Shown here: positions 1-9,791 of the stretch, piece by piece
Layout: each line of letters opens with the position of its first letter
Position numbering within the stretch: position 1 is the first letter of the stretch
From: Bacillus sp. ISL-37
GTDB lineage: Bacteria; Bacillota; Bacilli; Bacillales; Cytobacillaceae
Assembly: GCF_018613315.1 (NCBI RefSeq)
Contig: NZ_JAGGQL010000051.1
Location: 24,591 to 88,590, forward strand
Direction of reading: 5' to 3'
DNA length: 64,000 nt
Position numbers and translations under genes: made by a program
Notes under the pieces: model-generated
Databases searched by the model: none
The model's input: only the letters and a program-made list of their open reading frames with translations
What the model was told of the DNA's origin: nothing

Positions 1-972
1 AAGATATATGTTATAGGATCACTATTATCACTAGCACTAGTATCAGGTCTTCGCTCCAACATAGGTGATACTTACTTTTATAAGCATGCATTTGAAGTAA
101 ATGATTTTACATGGGAACAAGTGAAGAATCAAGAGAATATCGGCTTTTGGATCTTTCAAATGTTTTTGAAAAAATTTTCCGACGATCCACAGATTTTGAT
201 TTTTACTGCTGCCATTATTACAAATATACTCATTGTTTTTGTGTTTTCGAAGTATTCAAGGCACTTTGAGTTAAGCTTGTTTGTGTATATAACAGGCGGA
301 CTATACTTAGTTACAATGAACGGAATTCGTCAAAGCCTTACCGCTGCAATTATTTTTATGGCCACACGATTTATCATAAGCGGAAACTTCTTCGCATACG
401 CTTTGATCGTCTTATTTGCTTCTACTTTTCATGAGAGTGCACTCATTCTTCTGCCAATATATTTCTTGGTTAGGTACAAAGCCTGGTCCAGAGCAACGTT
501 AATGTTATTGGTCATTGCAGTTGTTATTGTCATAGGGTTTGATCAGTTTTCCTCGATACTTTTCTCAAGCTTAGAAGATACACAATATGGCCATTATAAA
601 GATTTCAAGGAAGGTGGAGCGAATATAATCCGTGTTGCAGTCTACGGAACTCCCCTTATTATTGCATTTTTCGGGAGAGAAAAGTTAAGAGCGGTATTTC
701 CAGAAAGTGATTATATTGTAAACATGGCGCTGATTGGATTTGTTTTTATGATTGTATCTACTCAAAACTGGATTTTCGCCAGATTTAATATTTATTTTGA
801 ATTGTACCAGCTCATTTTAGTTGGATGGATAGTAAAACTCTTTAGTAAAAAAGAACAACGACTAGTTTATTTGGGTATCATCGTTTGTTACTTTCTTTTT
901 TACTATTATGAAAGTGTGATAACCCTAAATATCCAATATAGAAGTGAATATATTACATTTTTATCTTTATAA
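1..972 (+). CDS. EpsG-family exopolysaccharide polymerase (5' end outside window)
   Basis: The reading frame is open from the first base, so the N-terminus lies upstream. The first visible codons encode a hydrophobic helix followed by SGLRSNIGDTYFYKHAF, which is typical of EpsG/Wzy-like membrane proteins. The rest is a series of hydrophobic segments with NGIRQSL and HESALILLPIYF, also characteristic of the EpsG family, thought to polymerise or export exopolysaccharide repeat units at the membrane. The gene leads into a run of same-strand glycosyltransferases, and the next gene follows after 20 bp, which fits an eps-type operon. Family assignment is firm; exact function is inferred. Confidence 0.85.
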   Translation, partial: KIYVIGSLLSLALVSGLRSNIGDTYFYKHAFEVNDFTWEQVKNQENIGFWIFQMFLKKFSDDPQILIFTAAIITNILIVFVFSKYSRHFELSLFVYITGGLYLVTMNGIRQSLTAAIIFMATRFIISGNFFAYALIVLFASTFHESALILLPIYFLVRYKAWSRATLMLLVIAVVIVIGFDQFSSILFSSLEDTQYGHYKDFKEGGANIIRVAVYGTPLIIAFFGREKLRAVFPESDYIVNMALIGFVFMIVSTQNWIFARFNIYFELYQLILVGWIVKLFSKKEQRLVYLGIIVCYFLFYYYESVITLNIQYRSEYITFLSL

Positions 973-992
973 GGAAAGGAGGCAGATCAGAG

Positions 993-2126
993 TTGGAATA
1001 TAATAAGGCAGATAGAGTCTTGCACATCGTAAGCGCGATGGACAGAGGCGGGGCGGAAACATTGCTTATGAATGTTTATCGGAACCTGGATAGACGCAAA
1101 ATTCAATTTGATTTTATTGTCCATCAGGATGAACAAGGTGATTACGATAATGAAATCCGGAGATTAGGCGGAAAGATTTATACCGTTCCTAGCTTAGGAA
1201 TTGCTGGTCCGATATCTTATGTTAAGAAACTAAGTGAGATCATGTCGTCAACTTACTATATTGCTGTTCATTCTCATACGGATTACCAAAGTGGATTTCC
1301 GGCCCTTGCAGCAAAAATTGCAGGAATTCCGCATCGTATCTGTCACTCTCACAGCAATAACTGGCCAAAGAATGACAGCTTTAAACAAAAAATGCTACTA
1401 AAGGGTTTGCAGTCAATCATTAAGATCTCAGCGACTCAATATTGCAGCTGTAGCCAAGAGGCTGGAGCTTTTTTATTTGGTCAAAAGGCAGTTGATAACA
1501 ATAAAGTAAAAATTCTGAAAAATGGCATTGATTTAGGCCAATATCTCGATGAGACCATAACTAAGACGAGTGTAATCAGAGAATTAGGTCTCGATCATGA
1601 TGCGAAGATCATAGGTCATGTTGGAAAGTTTTCAAAGTCTAAAAACCAGGCGTTTATTTTGCAAGTTCTCAAACAACTGGTGAAAAAAGATAAAAGGTAT
1701 GTGGCTCTTCTGGTTGGAGACGGACCGTTGAAAGAGAAGATTGAACACGAAGCAGAGAATATGGGCCTTTCCAAACATGTTCGTTTTTTAGGAGTACGTT
1801 CTGATATTCCGAGACTGATGAAGGCTTTCGATGTTTTTCTTTTCCCTTCAATATTTGAGGGCTTCGGGATTGTTACAGTTGAGGCCCAGATAAGCGGAAC
1901 TCCATGTATCATGTCGGATTCGGTTCCCGTTAGTACAGACATGGGACTTGGCTTAGTAAGGTATTTAAGTCTGGAAGAGCACCCTAAGAAATGGGGAGAA
2001 GAAGTAGGAAAGGCGATCAACTTGCAGAAGCCGGAAAAAGAAGCTTTAGTTAAAGCGCTGTCTGAAAAAGGCTTTAGTATTCAACAGAATATTGAAGAGT
2101 GGATGAAGCTTTACAGAGTTGGTTAA
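993..2126 (+). CDS. Glycosyltransferase family 4 (EpsF-like)
   Basis: Predicted cytoplasmic GT-B glycosyltransferase of about 377 residues that adds a sugar to the lipid-linked EPS intermediate. The N-terminal acceptor domain carries AMDRGGAETLLMNVYR. The C-terminal nucleotide-sugar domain has GHVGKFSKSKN, LVGDGPL and the E-x7-E motif in FEGFGIVTVEA. Start is TTG, chosen because AAGGAGG lies a suitable distance upstream and there is no better ATG. It resembles Bacillus EpsF in length and N-terminal motif. Donor and acceptor sugars cannot be read from sequence. It sits between the EpsG-like gene and a second GT4 in the same direction. Confidence 0.88.
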   Translation: MEYNKADRVLHIVSAMDRGGAETLLMNVYRNLDRRKIQFDFIVHQDEQGDYDNEIRRLGGKIYTVPSLGIAGPISYVKKLSEIMSSTYYIAVHSHTDYQSGFPALAAKIAGIPHRICHSHSNNWPKNDSFKQKMLLKGLQSIIKISATQYCSCSQEAGAFLFGQKAVDNNKVKILKNGIDLGQYLDETITKTSVIRELGLDHDAKIIGHVGKFSKSKNQAFILQVLKQLVKKDKRYVALLVGDGPLKEKIEHEAENMGLSKHVRFLGVRSDIPRLMKAFDVFLFPSIFEGFGIVTVEAQISGTPCIMSDSVPVSTDMGLGLVRYLSLEEHPKKWGEEVGKAINLQKPEKEALVKALSEKGFSIQQNIEEWMKLYRVG

Positions 2127-2153
2127 CAATTTACTATTGGGGCGGAGTGGTAA

Positions 2154-3350
2154 ATGAAGAAGATATTAATTGCTTCATTTGATTTAGCGATAGGCGGGGT
2201 TGAACGAAGTCTAGTTGGGTTGTTAAATAGCATTGACTATCAAAAATATGAAGTGGATCTGATGCTCTTTAAGCATGAAGGTGAATTCTTTTCACTTTTG
2301 CCTGAAGGCCCTAATTTACTCCCAGAGAATCCAGCTTACAGTACATTTAGAAAGTCGATATCACAGATCATACGCGATGGCCGATATCCTATTGCGGTTT
2401 CAAGGATATTCGCCAAGTATATAAGTGGAATCAAAGGAAAAATGATGAAGGTCGAGGAACCTGGCTATTTAACCATTCAATATGGCTGGGAGCTTACACG
2501 TCCTTTTTTGCCTGAATTATCAAAGGAGTATGATCTTGCGATTGGTTTTTTATGGCCGCATCATTTCATCGGGGAAAAAGTAAAGGCGAAAAGAAAGGTT
2601 GGATGGGTCCATACGGATTATTCCAATATTTTCATTGATAAAAAGACGGAAATGAAAATGTGGAAAAAGCTAGACCAAATAGTAGCAGTTTCAGAGGAAT
2701 GTTCGAACAACTTTGTAAACAAGTTTCCACATTTAAAAGAAAAGACAATTGTCATAGAAAATATCCTCTCTCAGGATTTTGTAAGACAGCAATCTGAAAT
2801 TCAGAGTGCGCAGGATATCAATAAAGAACCAGGTAAAACCATTATTGTGTCGGTTGGCCGGCTTTCTCATGCGAAAGGGTTTGACAATGCAATCATGGCA
2901 TGCAGGCGATTAGTAGACAAAGGCTATGATATTGCCTGGTATGTTGTAGGATATGGCCCACTGGAGAATGAACTGCGTATGCTTATAACTGAGTTAGGGC
3001 TAGAAAATCATTTTTTCCTTCTTGGTAAAAAAATGAATCCATATCCTTACATAAAAGCATGCGATATTTATGTTCAGCCTTCAAGATATGAGGGGAAAGC
3101 AGTAACCATTCGTGAAGCTCAGATACTTTGGAAACCAGTTGTCATCACCAACTTTTCAACCGCAAAAAGCCAGGTGACGAATGGCATAGATGGTCTTATA
3201 ACATCTGTGGGAGTTGAAGGGATTGTTACTGGACTGCAAAAATTACTTGATAATCCTATTTTTAGAGATGAGCTAATCAAAAATACAAAGTCAATGGATT
3301 ATGGAAATGAAAATGAAGTCCAAAAGATTTACAGCTTAATAAATGCATAA
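2154..3350 (+). CDS. Glycosyltransferase family 4
   Basis: GT-B fold glycosyltransferase, about 398 residues. The N-terminus has [15 protein letters not shown], the middle has [13 protein letters not shown], and the C-terminal half has [34 protein letters not shown] and an E-x7-E pair (EGKAVTIRE). These signatures recur in the proteins at 7370, 8574 and 9792, so it belongs to a local paralogous family. The ATG follows a GGCGGAG-type ribosome site. It is 27 bp after the previous GT and 14 bp before galE, so probably in the same transcript. Substrate unknown. Confidence 0.87.
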   Translation: MKKILIASFDLAIGGVERSLVGLLNSIDYQKYEVDLMLFKHEGEFFSLLPEGPNLLPENPAYSTFRKSISQIIRDGRYPIAVSRIFAKYISGIKGKMMKVEEPGYLTIQYGWELTRPFLPELSKEYDLAIGFLWPHHFIGEKVKAKRKVGWVHTDYSNIFIDKKTEMKMWKKLDQIVAVSEECSNNFVNKFPHLKEKTIVIENILSQDFVRQQSEIQSAQDINKEPGKTIIVSVGRLSHAKGFDNAIMACRRLVDKGYDIAWYVVGYGPLENELRMLITELGLENHFFLLGKKMNPYPYIKACDIYVQPSRYEGKAVTIREAQILWKPVVITNFSTAKSQVTNGIDGLITSVGVEGIVTGLQKLLDNPIFRDELIKNTKSMDYGNENEVQKIYSLINA

Positions 3351-3364
3351 ACGGAGGTGGATCT

Positions 3365-4456
3365 ATGCCAATTCTTATAACGGGTGGTGCAGGCTACATA
3401 GGCAGCCATACCTGTGTTGAATTGCTAAATGCAGGCTATGAAATCATTGTTGTCGATAACCTGATGAATAGTAAAAAAGAGTCATTAGAGAGAATTAGTG
3501 AAATTACCGGTAAGAGTTTTCCGTTCTATCAAGTTGATTTATTGGATGAGGCAGAACTCGAAAAGATCTTTATTGAAAATGAGATTGATGCGGTCATTCA
3601 TTTCGCCGGTCTCAAAGCTGTTGGAGAGTCTGTTCGATTGCCGCTCAGGTATTACCATAATAATATCACCGGTACAATCAATCTATTAAACATCATGAAA
3701 AAATACGATGTTAATAGACTAGTTTTCAGTTCCTCAGCAACAGTATATGGCATGCCGGAGAGAGTTCCGATTTCAGAAGACTTCCCATTAAGTGCGCTTA
3801 ACCCTTATGGCCGAACGAAGTTAATGATTGAGGAGATATTAACGGATCTTTATCAATCTGACCATAACTGGAGCATCGCCTTATTGCGGTATTTTAATCC
3901 GATCGGAGCTCATGAATCCGGAATGATTGGTGAAGATCCAAATGGAATTCCCAATAACTTAATGCCATTTATCACGCAAGTTGCTGTCGGTAAACTGCCA
4001 GAACTCAGTGTATTCGGCAATGGTTATCAAACAGCTGATGGAACTGGGGTCAGGGATTACATTCATGTAGTTGATCTTGCAAGAGGTCATTTAAAGGCGC
4101 TTGAAAAAGTATCTACCAGTACTGGAGTTGAGTCTTTTAATCTTGGTACCGGAAAGGGATACAGTGTACTTGAAATGGTAAAAGCTTTTGAAAAAGTCGC
4201 TGGCATTCCGATTCCATATAAAATTGCCGAGCCAAGAGCAGGAGATGCTGCTATCTGTTTTGCTGATCCAATGAAAGCAAGGAAAGTACTAGATTGGCGA
4301 GCAGAAAAAGGCCTGCATGAAATGTGTGAAGATTCATGGAGATGGCAATCGAAGAATCCGAACGGATATGAAAAAAACTTAACACAAACAGTACCAAGCA
4401 ATCCACACTTATCTAAAAGTGGGGATTTTTTATTGGCCAATAGTAAAGTTGATTGA
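3365..4456 (+). CDS. galE: UDP-glucose 4-epimerase with extended C-terminus
   Basis: Interconverts UDP-glucose and UDP-galactose (or the N-acetyl forms), supplying precursors for the EPS. The short-chain dehydrogenase fold is evident: NAD-binding GGAGYIGSH at residues 7-15, SSSATVY around 122-128 and the catalytic pair Tyr148/Lys152 in NPYGRTKL. The body ends as usual at NPNGY near residue 338, but about 25 further residues of unrelated sequence follow, giving 363 residues. The DNA encoding this tail contains a terminator-like hairpin (4400-4432), suggesting stop loss or a frameshift that extended the protein into former 3' untranslated sequence. Enzymatic core intact. Confidence 0.93.
   Translation: MPILITGGAGYIGSHTCVELLNAGYEIIVVDNLMNSKKESLERISEITGKSFPFYQVDLLDEAELEKIFIENEIDAVIHFAGLKAVGESVRLPLRYYHNNITGTINLLNIMKKYDVNRLVFSSSATVYGMPERVPISEDFPLSALNPYGRTKLMIEEILTDLYQSDHNWSIALLRYFNPIGAHESGMIGEDPNGIPNNLMPFITQVAVGKLPELSVFGNGYQTADGTGVRDYIHVVDLARGHLKALEKVSTSTGVESFNLGTGKGYSVLEMVKAFEKVAGIPIPYKIAEPRAGDAAICFADPMKARKVLDWRAEKGLHEMCEDSWRWQSKNPNGYEKNLTQTVPSNPHLSKSGDFLLANSKVD
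4400..4432 (+). terminator. Terminator-like hairpin inside the 3' end of galE
   Basis: AATCCACACTT pairs with AAGTGGGGATT (one mismatch) across a short loop, followed by a run of T. This is the form of an intrinsic terminator, yet it lies within the galE reading frame. It may attenuate transcription into the downstream genes. Confidence 0.5.
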
Positions 4457-4471
4457 AAGTAGGATTGAAAA

Positions 4472-4624
4472 ATGAGCAATACTCAGGAAGAATCCCAGCA
4501 AAAGTTCAAGGAAATACTTCAACAGATTTATACGATAGGCCACCAGGATGATAATATTCGAACAGGGGAGTTCATTAAGTATATTCAACATAAATTACTA
4601 ACTGTTTTAGAGCAAACAAACTAA
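4472..4624 (+). CDS. Small 50-residue protein, possibly SinI/SinR-dimerisation-like
   Basis: A 50-residue reading frame between galE and the FemA-like gene, starting MSNTQEESQQ and ending LLTVLEQTN. It is hydrophilic, lacks a signal peptide and looks helical. Its central IGHQDDNIRTGEFIKYI loosely matches the C-terminal SinI-type dimerisation segment of the SinR-like protein encoded at 6921 (TGIEKENIQ...LIDFIKW): G-x3-(D/E)N-I, then an aromatic/Ile pattern. This makes a SinI-like antagonist conceivable, but the similarity is short and judged by eye. The ribosome site is weak (GTAGGA). It fills the gap neatly with the same orientation as its neighbours. Confidence 0.5.
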   Translation: MSNTQEESQQKFKEILQQIYTIGHQDDNIRTGEFIKYIQHKLLTVLEQTN

Positions 4625-4653
4625 TTAATAAAAAGCCATCGAGGGTGAATATA

Positions 4654-5733
4654 TTGTCGGTTTTTAAAATTATTGAATGCCAAAGTCTTTGGAATAACAT
4701 ATTAAAAGACTTTGAGAATGCAGATAGTTATTATTCATTTGAATATGGGGAGCTGTTTGCAGAAAAAGAAAATGGGCAATTAAAGGCTGCTTATTTTGAA
4801 AATGACGTTGGTAAAATTTTTTATCCCTTTATTGAAAGAGAGATTAAAAATACTGAAAATCAAGGTCTCTTTGATCTTGTAACACCTTATGGTTATGGGG
4901 GACCACTTTTAAAGGGGGAAAACAGTTTAGTATATGAGTTTTACAGGCCTTTTAACCAATACTGCGTCGATAATAATATTGTTTCGGAAGTGATTAGGTT
5001 TCACCCTTTGTACCGGAACCATCAGATATGTACTGAAAACATGAAAGTTGAGTATATAAGAAAGACGACGGCAGTTGATTTATCAAGACCTTTAGAGGAG
5101 ATTAGGGAAAGTTACTCTTCTTTAACTAAAAGGAATATTGTAAAAGGTCAAAGAAATAATCTCTCCTGCATAGTTGCTAAAAAAAATCCTGAAAATATTC
5201 AAGAGTTTTTTAAAATGTACACTGAGACAATGGATCGAAACGGTGCAGATGAATATTACTACTTCGATGTAAAACAATTAATGAAGCAATTAACAGATAC
5301 ACCCCAAAGTAAATCATACCTGCTTTTAGCAAAGTCAAACAACCGAACCATAGCCGGTGTCATTCTCTTTATCGGTTCTGAATTTGCACATTACCATCTG
5401 GGTGGTTCATATACTGAATATTTAAAACTTAGGCCGAACAATATCTTATTTGACTATATGATTGATTTTAGTAAAAAACAAGGAGTGAAACTACTGCATC
5501 TAGGTGGAGGATACCAGGAGGGAGATGGATTGTTTAACTTCAAATCTTCTTTTACCAATTCAAATCATTTTGGATACTACATTGGTAAAAAGATTCATAA
5601 CCACACTGAATATAATAACCTCCTTAAAAATCAAAATATAGATTCTTCAAAAGATAGTTATTTTCCTCTTTATAGATCAAAGAAGGTTAGAGAAAAGGAG
5701 ATTTCGAAAGTGGTGATACCTGTTGGAAAATAA
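4654..5733 (+). CDS. FemA/FemX-like GNAT-fold acyltransferase
   Basis: About 360 residues resembling the FemAB/Acetyltransf_6 group, which transfer aminoacyl or acyl groups to cell-wall or polysaccharide acceptors. Visible features are a conserved PYGYGGPL segment, SLTKRNIVKGQRNNL, ETMDRNGADEYYYF and a C-terminal GNAT core (RTIAGVILFIGSEFAHYHLGGS, LLHLGGGYQEGDGLFNFKSSF). The TTG at 4654 is preferred because GAGGGTG ends six bases before it; a GTG at 4645 is the alternative. It overlaps the aminotransferase gene by 11 bp. In this setting it probably acylates an amino sugar made by that aminotransferase; this is inference. Confidence 0.75.
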   Translation: MSVFKIIECQSLWNNILKDFENADSYYSFEYGELFAEKENGQLKAAYFENDVGKIFYPFIEREIKNTENQGLFDLVTPYGYGGPLLKGENSLVYEFYRPFNQYCVDNNIVSEVIRFHPLYRNHQICTENMKVEYIRKTTAVDLSRPLEEIRESYSSLTKRNIVKGQRNNLSCIVAKKNPENIQEFFKMYTETMDRNGADEYYYFDVKQLMKQLTDTPQSKSYLLLAKSNNRTIAGVILFIGSEFAHYHLGGSYTEYLKLRPNNILFDYMIDFSKKQGVKLLHLGGGYQEGDGLFNFKSSFTNSNHFGYYIGKKIHNHTEYNNLLKNQNIDSSKDSYFPLYRSKKVREKEISKVVIPVGK

Positions 5734-6892
5734 GAAGATTTATTTGTCCTCTCCTCATATGTCAGGGAATGAGAAGAAGTATATTAATGAAGCGTTCATT
5801 ACAAACTGGATCGCACCACTTGGACCTAATGTTGATGCTTTCGAAAAAGATGTAGCCAATTATACAGGAGTCAATGAAGCAGCAGCCGTAAGTTCCGGAA
5901 CGGCAGCAATTCATCTGGCTCTTTCTTTATTAGGAGTAGGAAAAAATGATACTGTATTTTGCTCCAGCTTAACTTTCATAGCTAGTGCAAATCCCATTCT
6001 GTATTTAGGGGCTGAACCAGTTTTTATCGACTCTGAACCTGAAACATGGAATATGTCTCCGAGTGCTTTAGAAAAGGCATTTAAGGAAGCAAAACTGGAG
6101 AAAAGACTCCCAAAAGCAGTAATAGTAGTGAATCTTTATGGTCAGAGTGCAAAGATGGATGAGATAATCTCTATCTGTGAGCAATACAATGTCCCGGTTA
6201 TTGAAGATGCTGCTGAATCATTAGGGTCATCCTATAAGGGAAAAGCAAGTGGATCATTCGGCAATTTTGGAATCTTCTCGTTTAATGGAAATAAAATTAT
6301 TACAACATCTGGCGGGGGAATGCTTGTTTCGAATGATGCGGTGGCAATTCAAAAGGCGCGTTTCCTGGCAACACAAGCTAGAGATCCAGCACCACATTAT
6401 CAACATAGCCATGTCGGATTTAACTATAGAATGAGCAATATTCTTGCGGGAATTGGCAGAGCACAGCTGGAGGTGTTGGAAGATAGGGTGAAAGCAAGGC
6501 GGTTAATTTTTGATAAATATTATGCGGCCTTGTCTGATATTCCCGGTATTCAATTTATGCCTGAACTAGAGAATACCTACTCCAATAGGTGGCTAACAGC
6601 ATTAACGATTGATAAAAACATAACAGGGGTTTCAGTAAGTGAATTAATAGAGAGTTTACATTGTGAAAACATTGAAGCACGACCTGTTTGGAAGCCGCTT
6701 CATATGCAGCCATTGTTCACAAAAGTGAAATATTATTCACATGGTGAAAAAGAGAGTGTTTCTGAGAATTTGTTTGAAAAGGGAATCTGTCTTCCTTCAG
6801 GATCAAATATGTCTGAAGAGGACCAATTAAGAGTGATTGCTTGTATTAAGGGCAGCATGAAAATTAAAGTTGTTGATAGATTAATAGTTTAA
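5723..6892 (+). CDS. DegT/DnrJ/EryC1 PLP-dependent sugar aminotransferase (EpsN-like)
   Basis: Converts a UDP-4-keto-6-deoxy sugar to the 4-amino sugar using glutamate and PLP, as EpsN/PglE-type enzymes do. The N-terminus KIYLSSPHMSGNEKKYI is typical of the family. SSGTAAIHLAL (residues 58-68) contacts the cofactor phosphate, EDAAESLG (161-168) holds the PLP-ring aspartate, and Lys191 in SFNGNKIITTSGGG forms the Schiff base. Length (389) is normal. TTG start overlapping the end of the FemA-like gene implies translational coupling. No matching 4,6-dehydratase is visible in the window; it would be expected upstream of the window. Confidence 0.92.
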   Translation: MENKKIYLSSPHMSGNEKKYINEAFITNWIAPLGPNVDAFEKDVANYTGVNEAAAVSSGTAAIHLALSLLGVGKNDTVFCSSLTFIASANPILYLGAEPVFIDSEPETWNMSPSALEKAFKEAKLEKRLPKAVIVVNLYGQSAKMDEIISICEQYNVPVIEDAAESLGSSYKGKASGSFGNFGIFSFNGNKIITTSGGGMLVSNDAVAIQKARFLATQARDPAPHYQHSHVGFNYRMSNILAGIGRAQLEVLEDRVKARRLIFDKYYAALSDIPGIQFMPELENTYSNRWLTALTIDKNITGVSVSELIESLHCENIEARPVWKPLHMQPLFTKVKYYSHGEKESVSENLFEKGICLPSGSNMSEEDQLRVIACIKGSMKIKVVDRLIV

Positions 6893-6920
6893 TATCCCAA
6901 ATGATGATGAGGTAACCTAA

Positions 6921-7268
6921 ATGATTGGAAAAAATATACATGAACTCAGAAGGAATAGGGGACTAAGCCTGTCGGAGCTGTCTGAAAGGTCTGGTATATC
7001 AAAGTCATATCTGAGTAATATTGAAAGGGATGTGCACAAAAATCCATCTATACAAATATTGGAAAAGATATCAGATGTACTAAATGTTGATCTTATAAAT
7101 TTGGTGGTACCCGGCTATAGCTCGGGAAATTTTCTTCCAGACAAAGAACTATATGAATTTGTAACAGAATTAAAGAAAACTGGCATTGAAAAAGAAAATA
7201 TTCAAGAGTATAAACAGCTTATTGATTTTATAAAGTGGCAAAATGAGAAAGTACATGCAAAAAAATAA
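6921..7268 (+). CDS. SinR-like XRE-family repressor
   Basis: A 115-residue regulator with the two-domain layout of Bacillus SinR. The N-terminal lambda-repressor-type helix-turn-helix (about residues 5-60) begins MIGKNIHELRRNRGLSLSEL and contains SGISKSYLSNIERD...NPSIQILEKISDVL, very close to SinR. The C-terminal segment (about 74-112) resembles the SinI/SinR dimerisation domain. SinR represses eps and matrix genes in B. subtilis by binding GTTCTYT sites. Here the gene sits inside the EPS cluster itself, which is unusual, and SinR-type palindromes occur at 14688, 14771, 18121 and 18212. Autoregulation and control of the EPS and lasso loci are inferred. Confidence 0.85.
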   Translation: MIGKNIHELRRNRGLSLSELSERSGISKSYLSNIERDVHKNPSIQILEKISDVLNVDLINLVVPGYSSGNFLPDKELYEFVTELKKTGIEKENIQEYKQLIDFIKWQNEKVHAKK

Positions 7269-7369
7269 TGAGTGGTTACGAGATTTTAATAAAATAATTA
7301 AAAGAATAAAGTGAGAGTCCAAAAATTAATACTCTATTTAAAGATATTATTAAAAACGGAGAACTATTG

Positions 7370-8560
7370 ATGAAAACTAAAATACTATTTGTTATCGATT
7401 CTTTAGACTGTGCTGGGGCTGAAAAGAGTCTTATAAGTTTATTGTCTTTATTAGACTATAAGGAGTACGAAGTATATCTTAAATTGTTTGGTTATGGTGG
7501 AATATTAGAAAAGTCGCTACCAAAAGAAGTGAATATTTTAGACCCAATGGCTTATACAAAATTTTCAGAGTTAAATTTAAATAGTTCTTTAGTACATTCC
7601 TTTAAAACAAAAAGTTTTGATATGCTTCTTGCAAGACTAAGATACTCACTAGCGATTCGTACAAGACAATATAGTAATGAACAAAAAGCAATAAAATTTT
7701 GGCAAAGTACAACTAGTGTGATTGAAGAAGACCCTACCCAATATGATATAGCAATTAGTTATGCACAAGGTGTCCCGACATTTTATGTAGCTGAAAAGAT
7801 CAATGCTAAGAGGAAGTTTGCCTGGGTAAATAATAGTTTTCGTATAAATGAAGAAGATAAAAGGTTTTATAGAAATTTTTATGATGAATATACTAATATA
7901 GTAACAGTCTCAGGTTCTGCCAAGGAGATATTTTTAGAAACCTTTCCCATTTATAATAACAAGGTAAAGGTAATATACGATATAAATAATTATGCAATTA
8001 TTTCATCAATGTCTGAGTTAGGAAAAGGATATCAAGATAGTTTCGATGGGTTAAGAATACTTACAATAGGAAGACTCGATTATCTAAAGGGCTATGATAT
8101 AGCTATAAAAGCATGCAAGAAACTCAAGGAAATTGGTATTGAATTTAGATGGTATGCTTTAGGGAAAGGACCTTTAGAAACAGAGATAAAAGAATTAATT
8201 AAACATTATAATCTTCAGGAAAATTTTGTATTATTGGGTGTTGAAACTAATCCTTATCCATATATAAAAAATGCAGATGTTTATGTTCAAACTTCCAGGT
8301 CGGAAGGTTTTGGACTTGCAATTGCAGAAGCCCGCATGCTTAATGTTCCAGTTGTTACTACTAAATTTGATGCTGTTTTTAACCAAATGACTGATAAAAA
8401 AAACGGCTTAGTTGTTGAGATGAATCCAGAGTCAGTTTGTGAAGGTATCCTTAAATTAATTGAGAACCAGGACTTGAGAGAAGGAATTATAAAGTACCTA
8501 TCCACAGAAAAAAAGGGAAACGTGGAAGAGATAGAAAAATTTTATCAACTAATAAGTTGA
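7370..8560 (+). CDS. Glycosyltransferase family 4 (paralogue 2)
   Basis: GT-B glycosyltransferase, about 396 residues, markedly AT-rich. Motifs: CAGAEKSLISLLSLLD near the N-terminus, KRKFAWVNN, TIGRLDYLKGYDIA, NPYPYIKNADVYVQTSRSEG and E-x7-E (EGFGLAIAE). The pattern matches the neighbours at 2154, 8574 and 9792. The ATG at 7370 is chosen over the TTG three bases earlier because of its spacing from CGGAGAA. It follows the SinR-like gene after about 100 bp of AT-rich sequence with no clear terminator. Sugar specificity unknown. Confidence 0.85.
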   Translation: MKTKILFVIDSLDCAGAEKSLISLLSLLDYKEYEVYLKLFGYGGILEKSLPKEVNILDPMAYTKFSELNLNSSLVHSFKTKSFDMLLARLRYSLAIRTRQYSNEQKAIKFWQSTTSVIEEDPTQYDIAISYAQGVPTFYVAEKINAKRKFAWVNNSFRINEEDKRFYRNFYDEYTNIVTVSGSAKEIFLETFPIYNNKVKVIYDINNYAIISSMSELGKGYQDSFDGLRILTIGRLDYLKGYDIAIKACKKLKEIGIEFRWYALGKGPLETEIKELIKHYNLQENFVLLGVETNPYPYIKNADVYVQTSRSEGFGLAIAEARMLNVPVVTTKFDAVFNQMTDKKNGLVVEMNPESVCEGILKLIENQDLREGIIKYLSTEKKGNVEEIEKFYQLIS

Positions 8561-8573
8561 TGTAGGTGAAAAA

Positions 8574-9752
8574 ATGAAGAAAAAAGTACTGTTTATGGTA
8601 ATCAACATGAATGTAGGTGGAACGGAGAAAGCTCTTTTAAATATGATTGATGTAATGCCGGAAGATAAGTACGATATAACAATTTTAATGTTAGAGAAAT
8701 ACGGTGGCTTCTTAAACGCTATTCCTCCAAGGGTGAATGTTGAGTACCTTGATGGTTACAGGGAAATGAAGGAGATTCTAAATAAACCACCCAAAACAGT
8801 AATAATGAATTTCATAAAAAATTGGAACTTAGTAAAGGCGATTTATTTCATGTTACTTTTTTTTATTACAGCAATTAACAAGGAGAGGAGTTTACTCTTC
8901 AGCGGACTTTTACATGAGAAAGTAATTTCCCCCAAAGAATACGATGTTGCAATAGCTTATGCAGGTCCTATGGACTTCATAAGCTATTTTATTGTGGAAA
9001 AAATTAAGGCGAAGAAAAAGTATCAATGGATTCATTTTGATGTTAGTAATATTGGTTTTAATATTAAATTCGCCTCTAAATTTTATAGAGCATTTGATAA
9101 AGTTTTTACTGTTTCAAAAGAAGGTAAAAATCAATTGCTAACTTTAGTACCTTCTCTAAAAAGTAAAACAGAAGTATTCATTAATGTTACGAATCCAGAA
9201 AAAATAGTTGATTTAGCAAAAGAAGGGAATGGATATCGGGATGATTTCAATGGGATTAGGATCTTAACAGTAGGAAGACTTAGTAAAGAAAAAGGGCAGG
9301 ATTTATTAATACCGGTTTTAGCCCAACTTAAAAGTGAGGGTTTTAATATTCGTTGGTACTGCATTGGGGAAGGAAGTGCCAGGAAAGAGTATGAAGAGAT
9401 GATAAAGGAATATGGCATTGAGAATGACTTTTTATTAATGGGATCCAAATCCAATCCTTATACTTTCATGCAGCAGTCTGACTTATACGTTCAACCATCC
9501 AGGCATGAAGGATACTGCTTAACATTGGCAGAAGCTAAATGCTTCCATATTCCTATTGTGAGTACGGACTTTGCGGGGGTAGGCGAACACATTACCGATC
9601 GAAAAACTGGTTTAATTGCGAAAGCTGATTCAAAAAGCATTTATAATGCGGTAAAAGATATATTAGAAGATTCCAGATTGAGAAATGAAATGATTTATAA
9701 TCTGAAAATAAACAATGTTAACGGTTTATGCTTTCAGAATTTGGATTTATAG
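8574..9752 (+). CDS. Glycosyltransferase family 4 (paralogue 3)
   Basis: GT-B glycosyltransferase, 392 residues. It carries GGTEKALLNMIDVMP, KKKYQWIHFDVSN, TVGRLSKEKGQDLLIPVL, GSKSNPYTFMQQSDLYVQPSRHEG and E-x7-E in EGYCLTLAE. It is closest to the following gene at 9792 (shared RWYCIGEG, GSKSNPY and RHEG..LTLAEAK), pointing to a recent tandem duplication. The last 15 or so residues (NNVNGLCFQNLDL) do not resemble the ends of its paralogues, so a frameshift near the 3' end is possible. It starts 14 bp after the previous GT, in the same transcript. Confidence 0.85.
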   Translation: MKKKVLFMVINMNVGGTEKALLNMIDVMPEDKYDITILMLEKYGGFLNAIPPRVNVEYLDGYREMKEILNKPPKTVIMNFIKNWNLVKAIYFMLLFFITAINKERSLLFSGLLHEKVISPKEYDVAIAYAGPMDFISYFIVEKIKAKKKYQWIHFDVSNIGFNIKFASKFYRAFDKVFTVSKEGKNQLLTLVPSLKSKTEVFINVTNPEKIVDLAKEGNGYRDDFNGIRILTVGRLSKEKGQDLLIPVLAQLKSEGFNIRWYCIGEGSARKEYEEMIKEYGIENDFLLMGSKSNPYTFMQQSDLYVQPSRHEGYCLTLAEAKCFHIPIVSTDFAGVGEHITDRKTGLIAKADSKSIYNAVKDILEDSRLRNEMIYNLKINNVNGLCFQNLDL

Positions 9753-9791
9753 CCTAAGGATAATTTAGAAGCAGGATACAGGAGTGAGAAG

